A stretch of 64,000 nucleotides of DNA, taken from NCBI RefSeq assembly GCF_015776785.2, contig NZ_LFMD02000002.1, forward strand, positions 1,962,691-2,026,690, given 5' to 3'. The DNA comes from Kitasatospora sp. SUK 42 (GTDB taxonomy: Bacteria > Actinomycetota > Actinomycetes > Streptomycetales > Streptomycetaceae). A program made the position numbers and the translations under genes. How positions within the stretch are numbered: the first letter of the stretch is position 1; each line of letters opens with the position of its first letter. Positions 22,317 to 30,044 of this stretch are shown piece after piece. The notes beneath the pieces are model-generated. The model saw nothing but the letters and a program-made list of their open reading frames with translations. It had not been told where the DNA came from and searched no databases.

Positions 22317-23465
22317 ATGCTCACCTCGGCCGATGTCCACCCGCTCACCAGCCCCGCCGTCGCCGGCCCCCGGCTCTCCCGGCTCTCCCGGCTTTCCCGG
22401 TTCTCCCGGATCGACCTCGCGCAGCTCGGCCCCAACTGGTACGCCGCCGTGATGGGCACCGCGATCATCGCCAACGGCGCCGCCGCCCTGCCGGTCCGGC
22501 CGCCCGGGCTGGCCGGCTTCGGCGAGGCGGCGTGGGCGCTCGGACTGGCCGCCCTGCTGGTGCTGGCCGCGGCCCGGCTGGTCCACCTCACCCGGCACCG
22601 CGAGGCGGCCCGCGCCCAGCTGCTGGACAACCCGGCCACCGCCGTCTTCTACGGCTGCCCGCCGATGGCGCTGCTGGCGGTCGGGTTCGGCACCCTGCTG
22701 GTCGGCTCGCACGTCATCGGCACCGGTCCGGCCGTCGTCCTGGACGCCGTGCTGTGGAGCGTCGGCACCCTGTACGCGCTGGCCGTCGCCGGCGGCATCC
22801 CGTACCTGATGATCACCCGGCACCGGGTGTCCGCCCTGGAGGCCAACCCGACCTGGCTGCTGCCGGTGGTCGCCCCGCTGGTCGCCGCCGCGACCGGCCC
22901 GGCGCTGGTCCCGCACCTGCCCGCCGGGCTGCCGCAACAGGCCCTGCTGTACGGCTGCTGGGCGCTGTTCGGGGTCGGCCTGCTGGCCACCCTGGTGCTG
23001 CTGCCGGTGGTGTTCACCGGGCTGTTCCACAGCAAGCTGCCCACCCTGGCCCTCACCCCCTCGCTGTTCCTGGTGCTCGGGCCGCTCGGCCAGTCCGTCA
23101 CCGCGATCCACCAGCTCGCCGACGCCGCCCGCCCGGTGCTGCCCGCGCTGGCGCCCACGATGCTGCCGCTGGCGGAGCTGTACGGGATCGCGGTGACGGG
23201 CGTCGCGGTGCTCTGGCTGGCCGTCGCGCTCGCCGCCAACCTGCGCGCCCGCCGGGCCGGGATGCCGTTCGCGATGACCTGGTGGGCGTACACCTTCCCG
23301 GTCGGCACCTGCGTCACCGGCGCCTCCGCGCTCGCCCGGCACACCGGCTTCGGCGGCTTCACGGCCCTGGCCGTCGGGCTCTACCTGCTGCTGTGCACCG
23401 CCTGGGTGCTCGCGGCGGGCGGCACGGCGGCGGGACTGGTGCGCGGGCGGCTGCTGGCGCGCTGA
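22317..23465 (+). CDS. TDT-family transporter (TehA/SLAC1-like)
   Basis: A 382-residue membrane protein of the tellurite-resistance/dicarboxylate transporter family, with about ten hydrophobic helices. The family motif appears in LGPNWYAAVMGTAIIANGAA (about residues 38-57), and the C-terminal part has FAMTWWAYTFPVGTCVTGAS. The N-terminus holds four copies of a Leu-Ser-Arg-like triplet (22371-22411) from a 9-bp tandem repeat. Possible substrates are malate, sulphite or other anions; they cannot be set from sequence. The start at ATG 22317 is the first in frame with the family and has only a weak ribosome site (GGTGGA). Confidence 0.85.
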   Translation: MLTSADVHPLTSPAVAGPRLSRLSRLSRFSRIDLAQLGPNWYAAVMGTAIIANGAAALPVRPPGLAGFGEAAWALGLAALLVLAAARLVHLTRHREAARAQLLDNPATAVFYGCPPMALLAVGFGTLLVGSHVIGTGPAVVLDAVLWSVGTLYALAVAGGIPYLMITRHRVSALEANPTWLLPVVAPLVAAATGPALVPHLPAGLPQQALLYGCWALFGVGLLATLVLLPVVFTGLFHSKLPTLALTPSLFLVLGPLGQSVTAIHQLADAARPVLPALAPTMLPLAELYGIAVTGVAVLWLAVALAANLRARRAGMPFAMTWWAYTFPVGTCVTGASALARHTGFGGFTALAVGLYLLLCTAWVLAAGGTAAGLVRGRLLAR

Positions 23466-24137
23466 TCCGGGCAGGCCAGGGCAGGCCAGGGCAGGCCAGG
23501 GCAGGCCAGGGCAGGCCAGGGGCGGTGACCGTCCGGCCGGGCGTTCGGCCGGGACGGTGCACCAGCTCAGGAGCACGCCGCTGTTGCAGGAACGCGCACC
23601 TGTGGCCTGACGGTGCACGGCCAACCGTCCGCGCCGGCGCAAGCCCCCAACTCCCCGCCCTGGCCTCGGTCTTTTCCGGAATCCGGCCCGCCGCCCCGGG
23701 CTCCGCACCCCCACCGTCGTGCAGATAGCTGCAATTGCGCGAACCTGCACTCGGGCGGCACTTGTTCACCGGCCGTGACGCTGTGAGGGTGGAGGTACGC
23801 CAAGTCGTCCGGGCAACCGCAGCCCGATGGTGGCGACTTGCTCTTCAGGTCTGACCACGGGTGCGACGTCACGCAGCCGTGGAACGGGGGGGAAGAGCAC
23901 CGGCCGGAGTCCATGTGTGGTGATGGGCACCGGCCGGATCCGGCGAGGCGTTGCTGCTCCGCCTCGACGGAAGCGCCTTGGCATTGGCGTGCTGACGGCG
24001 GCCCCCGGACACCGGTGTGCGACGGCACCCGGGCCCGGGGGTCCGCCGTCCGACCGGTACCGTGAGCCCGCCCGGCACCGGCACCGGCACCGCGGCCCGC
24101 GGGTACGGGGCGGGGCACCATCAGGGGAGAGTGCGAC
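23466..24137. promoter_or_regulatory. Intergenic region before the regulator operon, with direct repeats
   Basis: No credible gene lies in these 672 bases. They begin with a 10-bp tandem repeat (23471-23520). GCACCGGCCGGA occurs at 23897-23908 and 23927-23938, a 30-bp spacing with an internal palindrome CCGGCCGG, a plausible operator pair for the regulators that follow. A short run of CACCGG units lies just after 24070. AGGGGAGAG at 24123-24131 is the ribosome site for the first regulator. Confidence 0.4.
23471..23520. repeat. Five perfect copies of a 10-bp tandem repeat
   Basis: GCAGGCCAGG is repeated five times without change immediately after the TDT stop codon. The identity of all copies suggests recent slipped-strand expansion. 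Each unit contains the GGCC palindrome, so the array could fold weakly, but it is not a classic terminator. Confidence 0.95.
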
Positions 24138-25127
24138 GTGACGGCGGAACCGGCGGTCGCGCCGCACCATGCGGTCCCCGCAGGCGAGGAACCCGACGAG
24201 GCCGCCCGCCAGCTCTACCTGGCGATCATCGCCGAGGGCGGACGCATCCCGTGCAACGACCTCGCCGAAGCCGACCAGGCCGCGCTCCACCAGCTCCTCG
24301 ACATCGGCCTGGTGATGGCCAATCCGATGGACAGCTGCTACACCGCCGTCAGCCCGCGTTCGGTCAGCGACCGCCTCGGCGCCGAACTCCGCAGCGAGGC
24401 GACCCGGCTGCTGGTCCGCGCGGAGAACCTCCCGGGCGCCCTGGACGGCCTCACCCGCGCCTACGACGCGATGCCCCGCCCGTCCGGCGGCTCCGGCGGC
24501 GCCGTCTACGTCGAGGGGCACGTCCACATCCGCCAGCGGATCTCCCAACTGGTCTCCGACTGCCGGGCCGAGGTCCTCACCGCCCAGCCCGGCCACCGGC
24601 CCGCCGAGACCCTGCAGGTCGCCCTCGCCCAGGACGTCCAACTCCTCCAGCGCGGCTGCTCGCTGCGCACCATCTACCAGCCGGTCGCGTTCGCCGACCC
24701 GCCCGCACTCGCCTACGCCGACGAGGTCACCCGGCACGGCTCCCAGATCCGCGTCCTCGACGAGCCCTTCCAGCGGCTGATCGTCTTCGACCGCCACGTC
24801 GCCGTGATCTCCGCCAACGACGACAACAGCACCGCCGCCTTCATCAGCGACCCGGCCGCGATCGCCTTCCTGATCAGCGCCTTCGAACGCGACTGGGCCC
24901 GCGCCGACACCACCGAGACCGCCACCCTCGGCCAGGGCCCCGCCCGCACCATCCCCGAGCGGGTCGGCCGCCTGCTCGCCCGCGGCCTCACCCAGCGGGC
25001 CGTCGCCACCCGGCTGGGCCTGAGCGAACGCACCGTCGCCGCCCACATCTCCCGCCTGCGGGACCGCTACGGCGCCCAGACCCTCTTCCAGCTCGGCTGG
25101 CTGATGAGGGGCGCCCGCGATGACTGA
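24138..25127 (+). CDS. Multi-domain LuxR-type HTH regulator, paralogue A
   Basis: A 329-residue cytosolic regulator. Residues 15-75 look like a winged helix (QLYLAIIAEGGRIPCNDLAE). The middle (about 130-260) is a sensor-like domain with RGCSLRTIYQP and IRVLDEPFQRLIVFDRHVAV, which resembles the effector region of TrmB-like regulators. The C-terminal 60 residues are a LuxR-type HTH (GLTQRAVATRLGLSERTVAA). The start is GTG 24138. It is the first gene of a three-gene operon of paralogues and overlaps the next by 8 bp. The inducer is unknown; a peptide signal is proposed from context. Confidence 0.8.
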   Translation: MTAEPAVAPHHAVPAGEEPDEAARQLYLAIIAEGGRIPCNDLAEADQAALHQLLDIGLVMANPMDSCYTAVSPRSVSDRLGAELRSEATRLLVRAENLPGALDGLTRAYDAMPRPSGGSGGAVYVEGHVHIRQRISQLVSDCRAEVLTAQPGHRPAETLQVALAQDVQLLQRGCSLRTIYQPVAFADPPALAYADEVTRHGSQIRVLDEPFQRLIVFDRHVAVISANDDNSTAAFISDPAAIAFLISAFERDWARADTTETATLGQGPARTIPERVGRLLARGLTQRAVATRLGLSERTVAAHISRLRDRYGAQTLFQLGWLMRGARDD

Positions 25128-26127
25128 CGAGCCGGGCCCTGCCGAGCGCGCCCTCTACCTCACCGCCGTCCGCTGCGGCGGCCGACTGCGCCCCGAGGAC
25201 CTCGCCCCCGCCGACCGCCCCACCGTCGCGGCCCTCGTCGCCCGCGGCCTCCTCACCCCCACCGCCACCGGCTACACCGCCGCCAACCCGCGTGCCCTCG
25301 GCGACCGCCTCGGCGCCGAACTCCGCACCCGCGCCACCCGCCTGCTGCTGAACGCCGAACGGCTCCCGGACGCCCTCAAGCCGCTCACCCGTGCCTACGA
25401 GGCGGTCCGGCGGCCGGACGGGCCGGACAGGTCGGACGGGCAGGACGGGTCGGAGGGGCCGGGCGGCACCGGGGTGTCCGGCGACTGCGCGGAACCGGCC
25501 GCCGTGGACGTCGTCCACCTCGACACCGTCAGCGACATCCGCCAGCGCGTCGCCGAGCTCACCTCCGAGTGCAAGGACGAACTCCTCGCGGCCCAACCCG
25601 GTCCGCGCCCCCTCGAAGGCCTCCGGATGACCCTCGCCCAGGACCTCTCCCTGCTCCGGCGCGGCTGCTCGATGCGGACCCTCTACCAGCCGGTCACCCT
25701 CGCCGACCGCTCCGTGCTGCGGCAGATCTCCCTCCGCACCAGGCAGGGCGCCCAGGTCCGGGTGCTCACCGAACCGTACGAGCGGATGCTGGTCTTCGAC
25801 CGCGTGGTGGCCGTCATCCCCGCCGCCGAGGGCCTCACCCACGCCGCCTTCCTGACCGACCCCACCACCGTCTCCTACCTGGTCGCCGGCTTCGAACGCG
25901 ACTGGGCCCGCGCCACTCCCGTCGACCACCACCTCACCGCCCCGCCCCCGACCACCGTCCGCATCGGCCGCCTGCTCGCCCGCGGCCTCACCCAGCGGGC
26001 CGTCGCCACCCGGCTGGGCCTGAGCGAACGCACCGTCGCCGCCCACATCTCCCGCCTGCGCGAGCTCCACGATGCCGAGACACTGTTCCAACTCGGCTGG
26101 CAGATGAGGGGATCCCGCAATGTCTGA
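25120..26127 (+). CDS. Multi-domain LuxR-type HTH regulator, paralogue B
   Basis: A 335-residue paralogue of the preceding gene with the same three-part layout. The middle shows RRGCSMRTLYQPVTLADRSV and VRVLTEPYERMLVFDRVVAV, and the C-terminus the LuxR HTH. A low-complexity Asp/Gly insert (residues ~90-120) separates the first helical region from the middle domain. Ninety-seven bases coding for the HTH (25964-26060) are identical to paralogue A (24964-25060) although the rest has diverged. It overlaps both neighbours by 8 bp (start ATG within a GATGACTGA junction). Confidence 0.8.
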   Translation: MTDEPGPAERALYLTAVRCGGRLRPEDLAPADRPTVAALVARGLLTPTATGYTAANPRALGDRLGAELRTRATRLLLNAERLPDALKPLTRAYEAVRRPDGPDRSDGQDGSEGPGGTGVSGDCAEPAAVDVVHLDTVSDIRQRVAELTSECKDELLAAQPGPRPLEGLRMTLAQDLSLLRRGCSMRTLYQPVTLADRSVLRQISLRTRQGAQVRVLTEPYERMLVFDRVVAVIPAAEGLTHAAFLTDPTTVSYLVAGFERDWARATPVDHHLTAPPPTTVRIGRLLARGLTQRAVATRLGLSERTVAAHISRLRELHDAETLFQLGWQMRGSRNV

Positions 26128-27091
26128 CATGGTGTTCGACCTGCCCGGTGCCGCCGCGCGCGAGCTCTACCGGGAGATCCTGAGGGAGGGCGGCCGGATC
26201 CGGATCGCCGGGATCCGGCCCGAGGACGAGGCGGCGGTCAAACAGCTCGCCGACCTCGGCCTGCTCGTCCTCCGTGTCGCGGACGGTGCCTACAGCGCGG
26301 TGAACCCACGGGCCGTCAGCGAGCGCATCGGTGCGGAACTGCGGGAGGAGAGCGCACGGCTCCTCGCCAGGGCGGCCCTCGTGCCGGACCTCCTGGAGGA
26401 CCTGACCCAGGCGTACGACGCGGCACCCCGCCGGGCGGAGCCCGGGAACGGGGTGCGACGGGTGGCGGGGCTGGAGCAGGTCCGGCACGTGATCTCCCAG
26501 TTCACCAAGGACTTCCCCCACGACATCCTGGCGGCCCAGCCGGGCCGGACCCACTCACCGGAACACCGGGAGGACTCACTGGCCCACACCCGCCGCTACA
26601 TCGAGTGCGGTGGCTCGATCCGCATGATCCACGGCCCGCGGGCCCGGTCGGAGCAGGAGGACATCGAGTTCGCGGTGACGACCGTGAGGGCCGGCTCGCA
26701 GGTCCGCGTCCTGGACGCCCCGTTCAGCCGGATCATGATCTTCGACCGCTCCGTGGCCCTGCTGTCGGTGGCCGCCGACAACGAGGTGGCCGTCGTGGTC
26801 GAGGATTCCGCGGTGGTCGTCTACCTGGTCGCGCTCTTCGAGGAGCAGTGGCGGCAGGCGCGGATCGTGGACTGGGAGTCGCTGGCCGCGGATTCCGGGC
26901 CCGCCGTCCACGAGCAGGTGGGCCGCCTGCTGGGCCAGGGGCTCACGCAGCGGGCGATCGCCAGTCGGATGAGGCTGAGCGAGCGGACGGTGGCCGGTCA
27001 CATCGCCCGGCTGCGTGAGCTGTACGACGCGGAGACGCTGTTCCAACTGGGCTGGCAGATGCGGGGAACCCGGCCGGGGGGAGTCCGGTGA
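26120..27091 (+). CDS. Multi-domain LuxR-type HTH regulator, paralogue C
   Basis: A 323-residue third member of the operon, starting MSDMVFDLPGAAARELYREI. The middle domain has ECGGSIRMIHGPRARSEQED and VRVLDAPFSRIMIFDRSVAL; the C-terminal HTH is GLTQRAIASRMRLSERTVAG. It is more diverged than A and B and does not share their identical HTH stretch, so it was not part of the recent conversion. Its stop is 12 bp from the convergent deoxyribosyltransferase-like gene. Confidence 0.8.
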   Translation: MSDMVFDLPGAAARELYREILREGGRIRIAGIRPEDEAAVKQLADLGLLVLRVADGAYSAVNPRAVSERIGAELREESARLLARAALVPDLLEDLTQAYDAAPRRAEPGNGVRRVAGLEQVRHVISQFTKDFPHDILAAQPGRTHSPEHREDSLAHTRRYIECGGSIRMIHGPRARSEQEDIEFAVTTVRAGSQVRVLDAPFSRIMIFDRSVALLSVAADNEVAVVVEDSAVVVYLVALFEEQWRQARIVDWESLAADSGPAVHEQVGRLLGQGLTQRAIASRMRLSERTVAGHIARLRELYDAETLFQLGWQMRGTRPGGVR

Positions 27092-27102
27092 GGGAGCTCC
27101 GT

Positions 27103-27723
27103 TCAGCCGGTGGCGGCACCGGTCGGCCAGAAGCCGGGAACCGGGGACTGCTGCTGACGGGGGACGTTGAACTGGTCGCCGGGCGCCGTCCAGAAGCCCT
27201 CGCGGAGGGAGAGCGCCATGCCGGCCCAGTCCAGGGCGGTCTCCACCGTGTGGTTGAGGGCCTCCTGCGACCAGGTGTCGTCGAAGACCAGCGGCAGGAC
27301 GGGGGCGACCTGCTCGATGGTGGCGATCAGCGGGTTGTGGGTGATGGCCTCGTCGACGAGCAGGACGATCGGCTTCCGCAGGGCCGACGCCCAGCCGAGT
27401 TCGAGGCTCACGCCGGCCGAGAGCGGAGCTCCGACGTAGGCGAACACCAGGTCCGCGGACTGCAGGGCACGGAAGTCGGACGGAACGCGCGGCTCCGGGG
27501 CCCGGCCGGCGACGGTCCAGGCGTCACTGTGGTGCGCGCTGTACACGGCGGCACCGCTGCGGAGCAGGGTGGTGCGGAGCGTCGTCAGCCGCGTCCGGCT
27601 GGCGAGGGTCACGACACTGTCGGCCGGGCCGGTCAGCCGCATCAGCGGCGCGGCCAGGAACACACGTGCACGCCGACCCTCAGGGGCCTGGCTGTCGTGG
27701 TGACGCAGGTAGGGCTCGGTCAT
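27103..27723 (-). CDS. Nucleoside 2-deoxyribosyltransferase-like protein
   Basis: A 206-residue protein of the NDT/SLOG-like Rossmannoid group. It starts with a short variable region, then ARVFLAAPLMRLTGPADSVV, and later DLVFAYVGAPLSAGVSLELG, the usual spot of the NDT active-site glutamate (here in SLELGWA). It may cleave a nucleoside or nucleotide-like signal, or bind one. The ATG at 27723 follows GGAG. It lies convergent to three regulators and divergent from the small-peptide gene, so it is probably part of the same module. Confidence 0.65.
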   Translation of the reverse strand: MTEPYLRHHDSQAPEGRRARVFLAAPLMRLTGPADSVVTLASRTRLTTLRTTLLRSGAAVYSAHHSDAWTVAGRAPEPRVPSDFRALQSADLVFAYVGAPLSAGVSLELGWASALRKPIVLLVDEAITHNPLIATIEQVAPVLPLVFDDTWSQEALNHTVETALDWAGMALSLREGFWTAPGDQFNVPRQQQSPVPGFWPTGAATG

Positions 27724-28050
27724 GTCGACTCCGGGGAAGTCGCCTTCCGGTCTGATCCGAGCATTGGTCGAATGCAGGACGATCAAGCTGGAAGGCCTAC
27801 GGGGGACGGGGGATGATGGCGCATTTGACTGAACATTGCCAGGATAGGAGGCTTTGCCGGACCATCGAGAGCGAACTGATCGTCCATCGCTGAGGGCCTA
27901 CGCGTCCAGGCTTCACCGGTGTCATGTGGATGCCTGGCAGGGAGATGACGCGTAGGCATGCTTGGCATGCCTGTACGACTTGAGGCAGCATATGAACGCT
28001 AGCGATTCTCTATTGGTCGGCGCAGTGTGCGCGAGGAAAGGGGTGGGCGC
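27724..28050. promoter_or_regulatory. Region between deoxyribosyltransferase-like and peptide genes
   Basis: A 327-bp region that is less GC-rich than its flanks. TTGACT at 27825-27830 and GAGGCT at 27848-27853 (17-nt spacer) could be the peptide-gene promoter, giving a leader of about 190 nt that includes an imperfect cruciform at 27896-27957. TTGAGG at 27980-27985 is an alternative -35. The palindrome GCATGC occurs twice at 27957-27971. No other gene is seen. Confidence 0.4.
27896..27957. repeat. 11-bp inverted repeat with inner stem upstream of the peptide gene
   Basis: GCCTACGCGTC at 27896-27906 pairs perfectly with GACGCGTAGGC at 27947-27957. A second stem, CAGGC (27907-27911) with GCCTG (27932-27936), stacks directly inside, leaving a 10-nt bulge. 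Each outer arm contains ACGCGT. It could be an operator for the LuxR-type regulators, or a structured 5' leader if transcription starts near 27860. Confidence 0.7.
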
Positions 28051-28218
28051 ATGTCTCGTCTGCGCCGTTTTGTCTGCAAGGCCGTACTCATGTCGGTCGT
28101 CGGCATGACCGCCCTGGCGGGCTACAGCGCGTACGCGGGTTCCGCGGTTCCCTCCGAGGGAGTCGCGACGGCCAAGTCGGTGGGTGGCACCCAGGATCTG
28201 GACATCGGCTGGGCGTGA
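28051..28218 (+). CDS. Small secreted peptide precursor, candidate signal peptide
   Basis: A 55-residue protein. The N-terminus is MSRLRRFVCK followed by a hydrophobic helix (AVLMSVVGMTALAGYSAYAG, residues 11-30), typical of a Sec signal peptide. The predicted mature part is about 20-25 residues, ends in DLDIGWA and is acidic. GAGGAAAGGGG is a good ribosome site. No enzyme genes for peptide modification are near. Its location between regulators of one family, with the 3' end facing paralogue D, makes an exported signalling peptide plausible; this is inference. Confidence 0.65.
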   Translation: MSRLRRFVCKAVLMSVVGMTALAGYSAYAGSAVPSEGVATAKSVGGTQDLDIGWA

Positions 28219-28249
28219 CCGCGGCAGGACCGCCGTGCTGTCGGAGTCG

Positions 28250-28280
28250 CTCGGAGCCGTTGTGACTCGGAGCCGTTGTG
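28250..28280. repeat. 16-bp tandem duplication
   Basis: CTCGGAGCCGTTGTGA at 28250-28265 is followed at once by a copy of its first 15 bases at 28266-28280. It lies between the convergent 3' ends of the peptide and regulator D genes. Confidence 0.9.
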
Positions 28281-28325
28281 GCGAGCCCTCTGCCCCGTTC
28301 GTCCGTTCTTCGGCCCGGACGTTCT

Positions 28326-29315
28326 TCAGCCCGGAGAGTGCTCGGCGGCGCGCGCCAACGCGTAGCCGAGTTGGAACAGTGACTCGACGTTGTACTCCTC
28401 CCTCATCTCGGCGATGTGCCGGGCGAGGGTCCGTTCACTGATTCCCAGGCGGCGGGCGATGACCCGGTGGTTGATCCCGGCCAGCATCAGGTCGATGATC
28501 GTCTGGCGGAGCCGTGACACCACCTGCTGCGGTACGGCGCGTTTTCCGTTGAATTCCAGGGCCCGGTTCCAGCTGGGTTCGAAGACCTCCTCCACCAGAT
28601 AGTTGGCGATCACCGGCTCGAATATGAACGCCGCCAGCGTCATGTCGTCGGCCACCGGTATGACGGCCACCCGTCGGTCGATGACGATGAGGCGGGTGTA
28701 CGGCTCGTCCAGGGTGCGGAACTGTCCGCCCGCCGTCGCGAGTTTGGCGACGTAATCTCTGGTGGGCTGGTGGTAGCGCGTGCTGGCGTGGTAGATGGTG
28801 CGCATTGACGTGCCCCGATTGAGTGCGTCCACGTCGCGTTCGACCATGGCCGCCAACAATTCGGGCGGACGCGGCCCGCCGGGCTGAAGAGCGAGTGTTT
28901 CCTCAGTTCCGGTCGTGAAGAGCTGATCGAGCCGTTGGTTTATCAGAACCTTTCCCTGGACGTACTCGATCGCGCCACCGCCCTTTTCCGGCGCGTGGAA
29001 TTCCTGGGAGAGTTCATGGAGTTCGACGGGCAGGGCCACGGCCCGGGACAGGAGGTCGAGGGCCTGCCGCTGCCAGGCGCCGCTCAGCCGTGCGGAGAGT
29101 TGTGCGGGATCGACGGCGACCAGTTCGCTGCGGTCACCGGCGTCGGGCATCAGCAGCCCGATCTCCAGCAGTTCGGTGAGGGCATTCCGGTGGCACGGGG
29201 AATCGGATGGAACGCGCCCGTCGGCCTTGACGATCTCAAGGTAGAGTGCCCGGGCCTCCGGTGACAGAACGGGAGCCCCACCCGCAGTGGGACCGAGTTG
29301 AGCCCGTCCACTCAT
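28326..29315 (-). CDS. Multi-domain LuxR-type HTH regulator, paralogue D
   Basis: A 329-residue fourth paralogue, on the opposite strand. Same layout: winged-helix-like start (ALYLEIVKADGRVPSDSP), middle domain with RGTSMRTIYHASTRYHQPTR and FRTLDEPYTRLIVIDRRVAV, and C-terminal HTH INHRVIARRLGISERTLARH. It is the most diverged HTH of the four. ATG 29315 is preceded by AAGGAG. It is the nearest regulator to the peptide gene and converges with it, so it is the first candidate as its receptor. Confidence 0.8.
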   Translation of the reverse strand: MSGRAQLGPTAGGAPVLSPEARALYLEIVKADGRVPSDSPCHRNALTELLEIGLLMPDAGDRSELVAVDPAQLSARLSGAWQRQALDLLSRAVALPVELHELSQEFHAPEKGGGAIEYVQGKVLINQRLDQLFTTGTEETLALQPGGPRPPELLAAMVERDVDALNRGTSMRTIYHASTRYHQPTRDYVAKLATAGGQFRTLDEPYTRLIVIDRRVAVIPVADDMTLAAFIFEPVIANYLVEEVFEPSWNRALEFNGKRAVPQQVVSRLRQTIIDLMLAGINHRVIARRLGISERTLARHIAEMREEYNVESLFQLGYALARAAEHSPG

Positions 29316-29450
29316 CTTCGGCTCCTTGCCGTTTATCCGAGGCTGTTCAGGATCGGCCAGCACTGGAGGCTCAGGCGGCGAATCCAGTGACGTGTGACCG
29401 TGCGGTTGTCCGGCCAGCTTGTCAGAGTGTCACTCTCTCACCAACACCGA

Positions 29451-29486
29451 GCCGCCGGCACCCCCCGAACTGGAGGGGCCGGCGGC
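29451..29486 (-). terminator. Terminator after the dnaK-hspR operon
   Basis: GCCGCCGG at 29451-29458 pairs with CCGGCGGC at 29479-29486, with a further CCCC/GGGG pairing inside after a 2-nt bulge. An outer CTCACC/GGTGAG pair brackets it. It follows the hspR stop codon. Confidence 0.7.
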
Positions 29487-29503
29487 TGGTGAGGACGTTC
29501 CGG

Positions 29504-30037
29504 TCAGCGCTTGGGGCGCCAGACGACGAGGGCGCTGGACTGGGGCGTGGGCGGCTGGTACGGGACGAGGTCGCGGCGGTAGGAGGCGTGGACGGCGGCC
29601 TCGCGCTGCTGGAGGGCGGCGGCCGCGCCGTCGAGGGAGTCGACCAGTTCGCTGATGCGGGACTGCAGGGCGGTGACCTGGTTCTCCAGCTCGATGATGC
29701 GCTTGATTCCGGCCAGGTTGATGCCCTCGTCCTGCGAGAGCCGCTGGACCTCCCGCAGCTGCTGGATGTCGCGGGCGGAGTAACGGCGGCCGCGGCCGGC
29801 GGTGCGGTCGGGGCAGACCAGGCCGAGGCGGTCGTACTGGCGCAGGGTCTGCGGGTGCAGGCCGGACAGCTCGGCGGCGACCGAGATGACGTACACCGGG
29901 GTGTCCTCGGTGAGCACGTACTGCGGCGGGGCCGAGGCACGCCGGGTTCGGCGGGGGGCGTCGCCGGGCAGGCCTTCGCCGAGACCGGGGCCGATCGGGC
30001 GGTCGGGGTCGATCGGGTTCATCGGGTTCGGGGACAT
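29504..30037 (-). CDS. hspR: Heat-shock repressor HspR
   Basis: A 177-residue MerR-family repressor. The winged HTH runs over about residues 47-115 (VYVISVAAELSGLHPQTLRQ, then YDRLGLVCPDRTAGRGRRYS), followed by a coiled-coil (ELENQVTALQSRISELVDSL). In streptomycetes HspR with DnaK as co-repressor binds HAIR sites to repress dnaK, clpB and lon. It is the last gene of the dnaK operon, 7 bp after dnaJ, so it is autoregulated. The start at ATG 30037 has only a distant GGGAG; the ATG at 30022 is an alternative. Confidence 0.95.
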   Translation of the reverse strand: MSPNPMNPIDPDRPIGPGLGEGLPGDAPRRTRRASAPPQYVLTEDTPVYVISVAAELSGLHPQTLRQYDRLGLVCPDRTAGRGRRYSARDIQQLREVQRLSQDEGINLAGIKRIIELENQVTALQSRISELVDSLDGAAAALQQREAAVHASYRRDLVPYQPPTPQSSALVVWRPKR

Positions 30038-30044
30038 CTGGTCG

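Noticed and set aside
23471..23520. Possible CRISPR array
   Set aside because: The 10-bp units are adjacent, with no spacers; no cas genes are seen in the window.
23827..24141. Open frame of 104 codons before the regulator operon
   Set aside because: Arg/Gly-rich without domain character, overlaps direct repeats and the next gene's ribosome site.
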